From Planctomycetales bacterium (GTDB taxonomy: Bacteria > Planctomycetota > Planctomycetia > Pirellulales > Thermoguttaceae): 8,417 bases of DNA. The stretch is from NCBI GenBank assembly GCA_007122045.1, contig SKJM01000292.1:1-8417 (forward strand). The letters are read 5' to 3'. This document shows positions 6,401 to 8,417 of this stretch, piece by piece; the first letter of the stretch is position 1; each line of letters starts with the position of its first letter. Below the pieces are notes generated by a model. It had not been told where the DNA came from. It was given only the letters and a program-made list of their open reading frames with translations, and did not search any database. Position numbers and translations under genes: made by a program.

Positions 6401-7369
6401 CTACGCCCGGCTTCGCCACAGCGGTTCGGTCAGTTCCTCGGCGGTCACCACACCGAGCGTCTCGCCCTCGCCGCCCACCACCTTGGCCAGGCCGTGACCG
6501 CCGCTTCGCATGCGCATCAGCGCGCCGAGGTGAGAGATGGTGTCGGGGATTTCCATCAGCGGGTGCGGCGGCGCCGGCTCCGGCGAAGGATCGAGCGCCA
6601 GATCGATGGTGCGGTAGTACCCAATCAGTTCCCCCGGTTTCTCGACCGATTCGACGGGCACCACGGCCAGGCGGTAGCGGCGGGCAAGCCGGAGCACGTC
6701 GTCCTTCGACATGTCGGCCTTCGCCCGCGGCACGCCCGCCACCGGCACGGCGTAGCGCCACACGGGCACGTTGGCCACGGCGAAGATGCCCTGGGCGAGT
6801 TGGCGCTGGGAGGGGTGAAGGATTCCGGCGGCGTGGCCTTCCTCGAGGATGCGGCGCAGTTCGCGGCGGGCGAGTTTCAGTCGCACTTCCTGCGGCGCCT
6901 CGCGGAGGAAGCGGGCCAGCAGATGATTGAACACCCACAGCAGGGCGGCCACGGGGAAGAACAGCACGGTGGCCGCCAGGAACAGCGGCCCCCCGAGCCG
7001 CAGCAGCCGGTTTGGCGCGTTCAGGAACAGGTGCTTCGGCAGCAACTCGGCATAGACGAACAGGACCGGGGCCAGGGCCATCGGCGCGATCAATTCGGCG
7101 GCATACCCCGGCCCGGGGAAGAGGGCCTGCGCGCCCAGCACGATGGCCAGCGAGGTCAGGTAGTTGGCCGCGTTGTTGCCCACCAGGGTGGTGGCCACGA
7201 AGAGCGAGGGATTGTTCATCAACCACAGCAGCAGCCGAGCCACCAGGTCGCCGGAACGCGCGTCGAGCACCACGCGCAGCCGTGTGGCGCGGTAAAAGCC
7301 GGTTTCCGACCCGCTGAAGAAGGCGCTCAGAAAGAGCCCCACCGCAAACAGGATGATCGCCGCGGTCAT
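6401..7369 (-). CDS. CNNM/CorC-family membrane protein lacking the CorC_HlyC domain (short paralogue)
   Basis: The 322-residue product has an N-terminal CNNM (DUF21) membrane domain, about residues 1-160. It shows the family motifs FFSGSETGFY (17-26), LVGNNAANY (62-70) and ELLPK (108-112, where the usual GE-x-x-PK glycine is Ala107). A cytosolic part with a degenerate CBS pair (about 200-318) follows, and the protein ends without the CorC_HlyC domain. CNNM/CorC proteins are linked to Mg2+ export, with the SGSE, GNN and E-x-x-PK segments lining the ion site; transport here is inferred. The ATG overlaps the stop of the upstream paralogue as ATGA, and AGGAGG (7382-7377) lies 7 nt before it, so the pair is cotranscribed and probably coupled. 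The paralogues may form a heterodimer. The TAG stop abuts that of the convergent 79-residue gene. Confidence 0.88.
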   Translation of the reverse strand: MTAAIILFAVGLFLSAFFSGSETGFYRATRLRVVLDARSGDLVARLLLWLMNNPSLFVATTLVGNNAANYLTSLAIVLGAQALFPGPGYAAELIAPMALAPVLFVYAELLPKHLFLNAPNRLLRLGGPLFLAATVLFFPVAALLWVFNHLLARFLREAPQEVRLKLARRELRRILEEGHAAGILHPSQRQLAQGIFAVANVPVWRYAVPVAGVPRAKADMSKDDVLRLARRYRLAVVPVESVEKPGELIGYYRTIDLALDPSPEPAPPHPLMEIPDTISHLGALMRMRSGGHGLAKVVGGEGETLGVVTAEELTEPLWRSRA

Positions 7370-8417
7370 GGCTCCGCCTCCTCGTCCTCGCCCAGCAGTC
7401 GCAACTCCACCAGCGACGGGCCGTGGGCCGACACCTCCAACACCCGCAGCAAGAACGGCCCCCAGCGGCACGTATCGCCGGGTTCCGCAATCCGCCCCAG
7501 CGACTCTTGGATAGCGCCGGCCACGGTCATGCTCTTGCCGGGGGGGCGCGGCAGGCCGAAGTGCCGCACCAGCCGCCGCAGACTGGTGATGCCGCTCACT
7601 TGCCACACGCCCTCGGCCATTTTGCGGATCGGGGGGCGCCGCAGCAACCGCTCCGTCCGGCTGGCCGTGTGGCTGAACACCGTATCGAACACGTCGTCGA
7701 GGGTGAGCACGCCGATGCTCTCGCCGTGTTCGTTCACCACAACCACCACCTCTTGCTGCCGGCGGCGCATGGTCTCCAGCGCGTCGGCCACCGTGGCACA
7801 CCAGGGAACGTAAGCGACCGGCCGGGCGTGCCGTTCCAGGTGCGTCGCCGGGACGCTCGACATGCGGCGAATCGCCGCGGCGCCGGCCACCTCGTCGGTG
7901 TCGGGCTCGGTGACCAGCAGGTAGCCGCTGGGGGTCATGCGTCCCTGCAGGTCGTCGAGCGAGACCGGCGGGCGAAAGGTGCGGCACTGGGTGCGCGGGC
8001 GCATCATCTCGTCCACCCGAATGTCCGACAGCAGCACCAGGCTTTGCAGCACCTGCTGCTCCTGGGCGAGCAGGGCGGCGTCGGCCGTGGAAAGCTCGAC
8101 GGCCCGCTCCAGGTCGCCCAGCCGCAGGTACGGCTCCGGTTCGAAGCCGGGCCAGACCAGCCGCTGCGAAAGCAGGTTCGCCACGCGCAGCACGGGCATG
8201 ACCGGGTCCAACGCTCGCACCATGACGCTCATCGGCACGGCGGCCCAGGCGGCCAGGCCCGCCGGCTGCAAGACGGCGAGGCTTTTCGGGAGCATCTCGC
8301 CCAGGGCGATGATGCCCAGCAGCGCGGCAACGGCCAGCGCGCCGGCCTCGGTCGTGTGCCCGGCGCGCTCCAGCCGCAGGCTCAAGATGGAGGCGATGGT
8401 GAAATAGGCGACGTTCG
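7366..8417 (-). CDS. CNNM/CorC-family protein with CBS pair and CorC_HlyC domain (5' end beyond window)
   Basis: The frame is open to the right edge, so 349 C-terminal residues are visible and the true start lies outside; the TTG at 8385 is not a credible start because in-frame family-like sequence (NVAYFTIASI) continues before it. In order it shows the end of the CNNM/DUF21 membrane domain with the diagnostic GEMLPKSLAV, and a linker starting the cytosolic part. Next come CBS 1 (opening DIRVDEMMRPRTQ) and CBS 2 (QQEVVVVVNEHGESIGVLTLDDVFDTVF), then a C-terminal CorC_HlyC domain (from about RKMAEGVWQVSG, including LGRIAEPGD). Such proteins probably export Mg2+ or regulate divalent cations, with the CBS pair sensing adenine nucleotides. 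Older names as 'hemolysins' are misleading. It overlaps the next gene by 4 nt (ATGA). Confidence 0.9.
   Translation of the reverse strand, partial: NVAYFTIASILSLRLERAGHTTEAGALAVAALLGIIALGEMLPKSLAVLQPAGLAAWAAVPMSVMVRALDPVMPVLRVANLLSQRLVWPGFEPEPYLRLGDLERAVELSTADAALLAQEQQVLQSLVLLSDIRVDEMMRPRTQCRTFRPPVSLDDLQGRMTPSGYLLVTEPDTDEVAGAAAIRRMSSVPATHLERHARPVAYVPWCATVADALETMRRRQQEVVVVVNEHGESIGVLTLDDVFDTVFSHTASRTERLLRRPPIRKMAEGVWQVSGITSLRRLVRHFGLPRPPGKSMTVAGAIQESLGRIAEPGDTCRWGPFLLRVLEVSAHGPSLVELRLLGEDEEAEP
7377..7382 (-). promoter_or_regulatory. Shine-Dalgarno AGGAGG deciding the start of the short CNNM gene
   Basis: On the minus strand AGGAGG stands 7 nt before the ATG at 7369-7367, within the last codons of the upstream CNNM gene. 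The same frame is open upstream to 7987, so this site and the membrane segment that follows fix the start at 7369. It supports coupled translation through the ATGA overlap. Confidence 0.8.

Noticed and set aside
6494..7813. A 439-codon plus-strand frame opposite the CNNM genes.
   Set aside because: It is a His/Gln/Gly-rich shadow of two well-supported CNNM genes, with no initiation signal.

Overview
The window looks like a chromosomal segment of a high-GC, diderm planctomycete, probably of the Pirellulales type. This is inferred from the mix of a secreted DUF1080 protein, a very large AsmA-like protein, tandem CNNM/CorC membrane proteins, and an intergenic palindromic repeat of the kind I associate with these genomes. 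No marker gene (rRNA, ribosomal protein) fixes the taxonomy, and I see no tRNA, rRNA, CRISPR array or intact transposase gene.

Layout. (1) 76-891, plus: a secreted single-domain DUF1080 (3-keto-disaccharide hydrolase family) protein. (2) 1068-5557, minus: a two-gene operon. A GT-C/family-39-type membrane glycosyltransferase comes first, followed after 2 nt by a ~1058-residue AsmA/YhdP-like protein with one N-terminal membrane anchor. A well-formed sigma-70-like promoter (TTGACT-N17-TACTAT) lies upstream at 5732-5760. (3) 5558-6160: an intergenic region with that promoter, a leader, a ~175-200 bp imperfect inverted repeat resembling a MITE, and a GC-rich palindrome. (4) 6161-6400, plus: a 79-residue protein of unknown function whose stop codon directly abuts the stop of the next, convergent gene. 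(5) 6401-8417, minus: two overlapping (ATGA) CNNM/CorC-family genes. The upstream one is cut by the window edge and has CBS plus CorC_HlyC domains; the downstream one is a shorter paralogue without the CorC_HlyC domain.

How the genes may work together. The glycosyltransferase and AsmA-like protein probably act in the cell envelope: polyprenyl-linked sugar transfer in the inner membrane, and a periplasmic beta-groove protein of the class linked to lipid transport between membranes. The two CNNM proteins are probably partners in divalent-cation (Mg2+) export or homeostasis. The DUF1080 protein would act on sugars outside the cytoplasm. No toxin, defence or biosynthetic system is evident. The least ordinary points are the regular five-unit ~115-residue repeat of the AsmA-like protein, its probable ATT start codon behind a perfect AGGAGG, the intergenic palindromic element, and the zero-spacing convergent gene end at 6400/6401.
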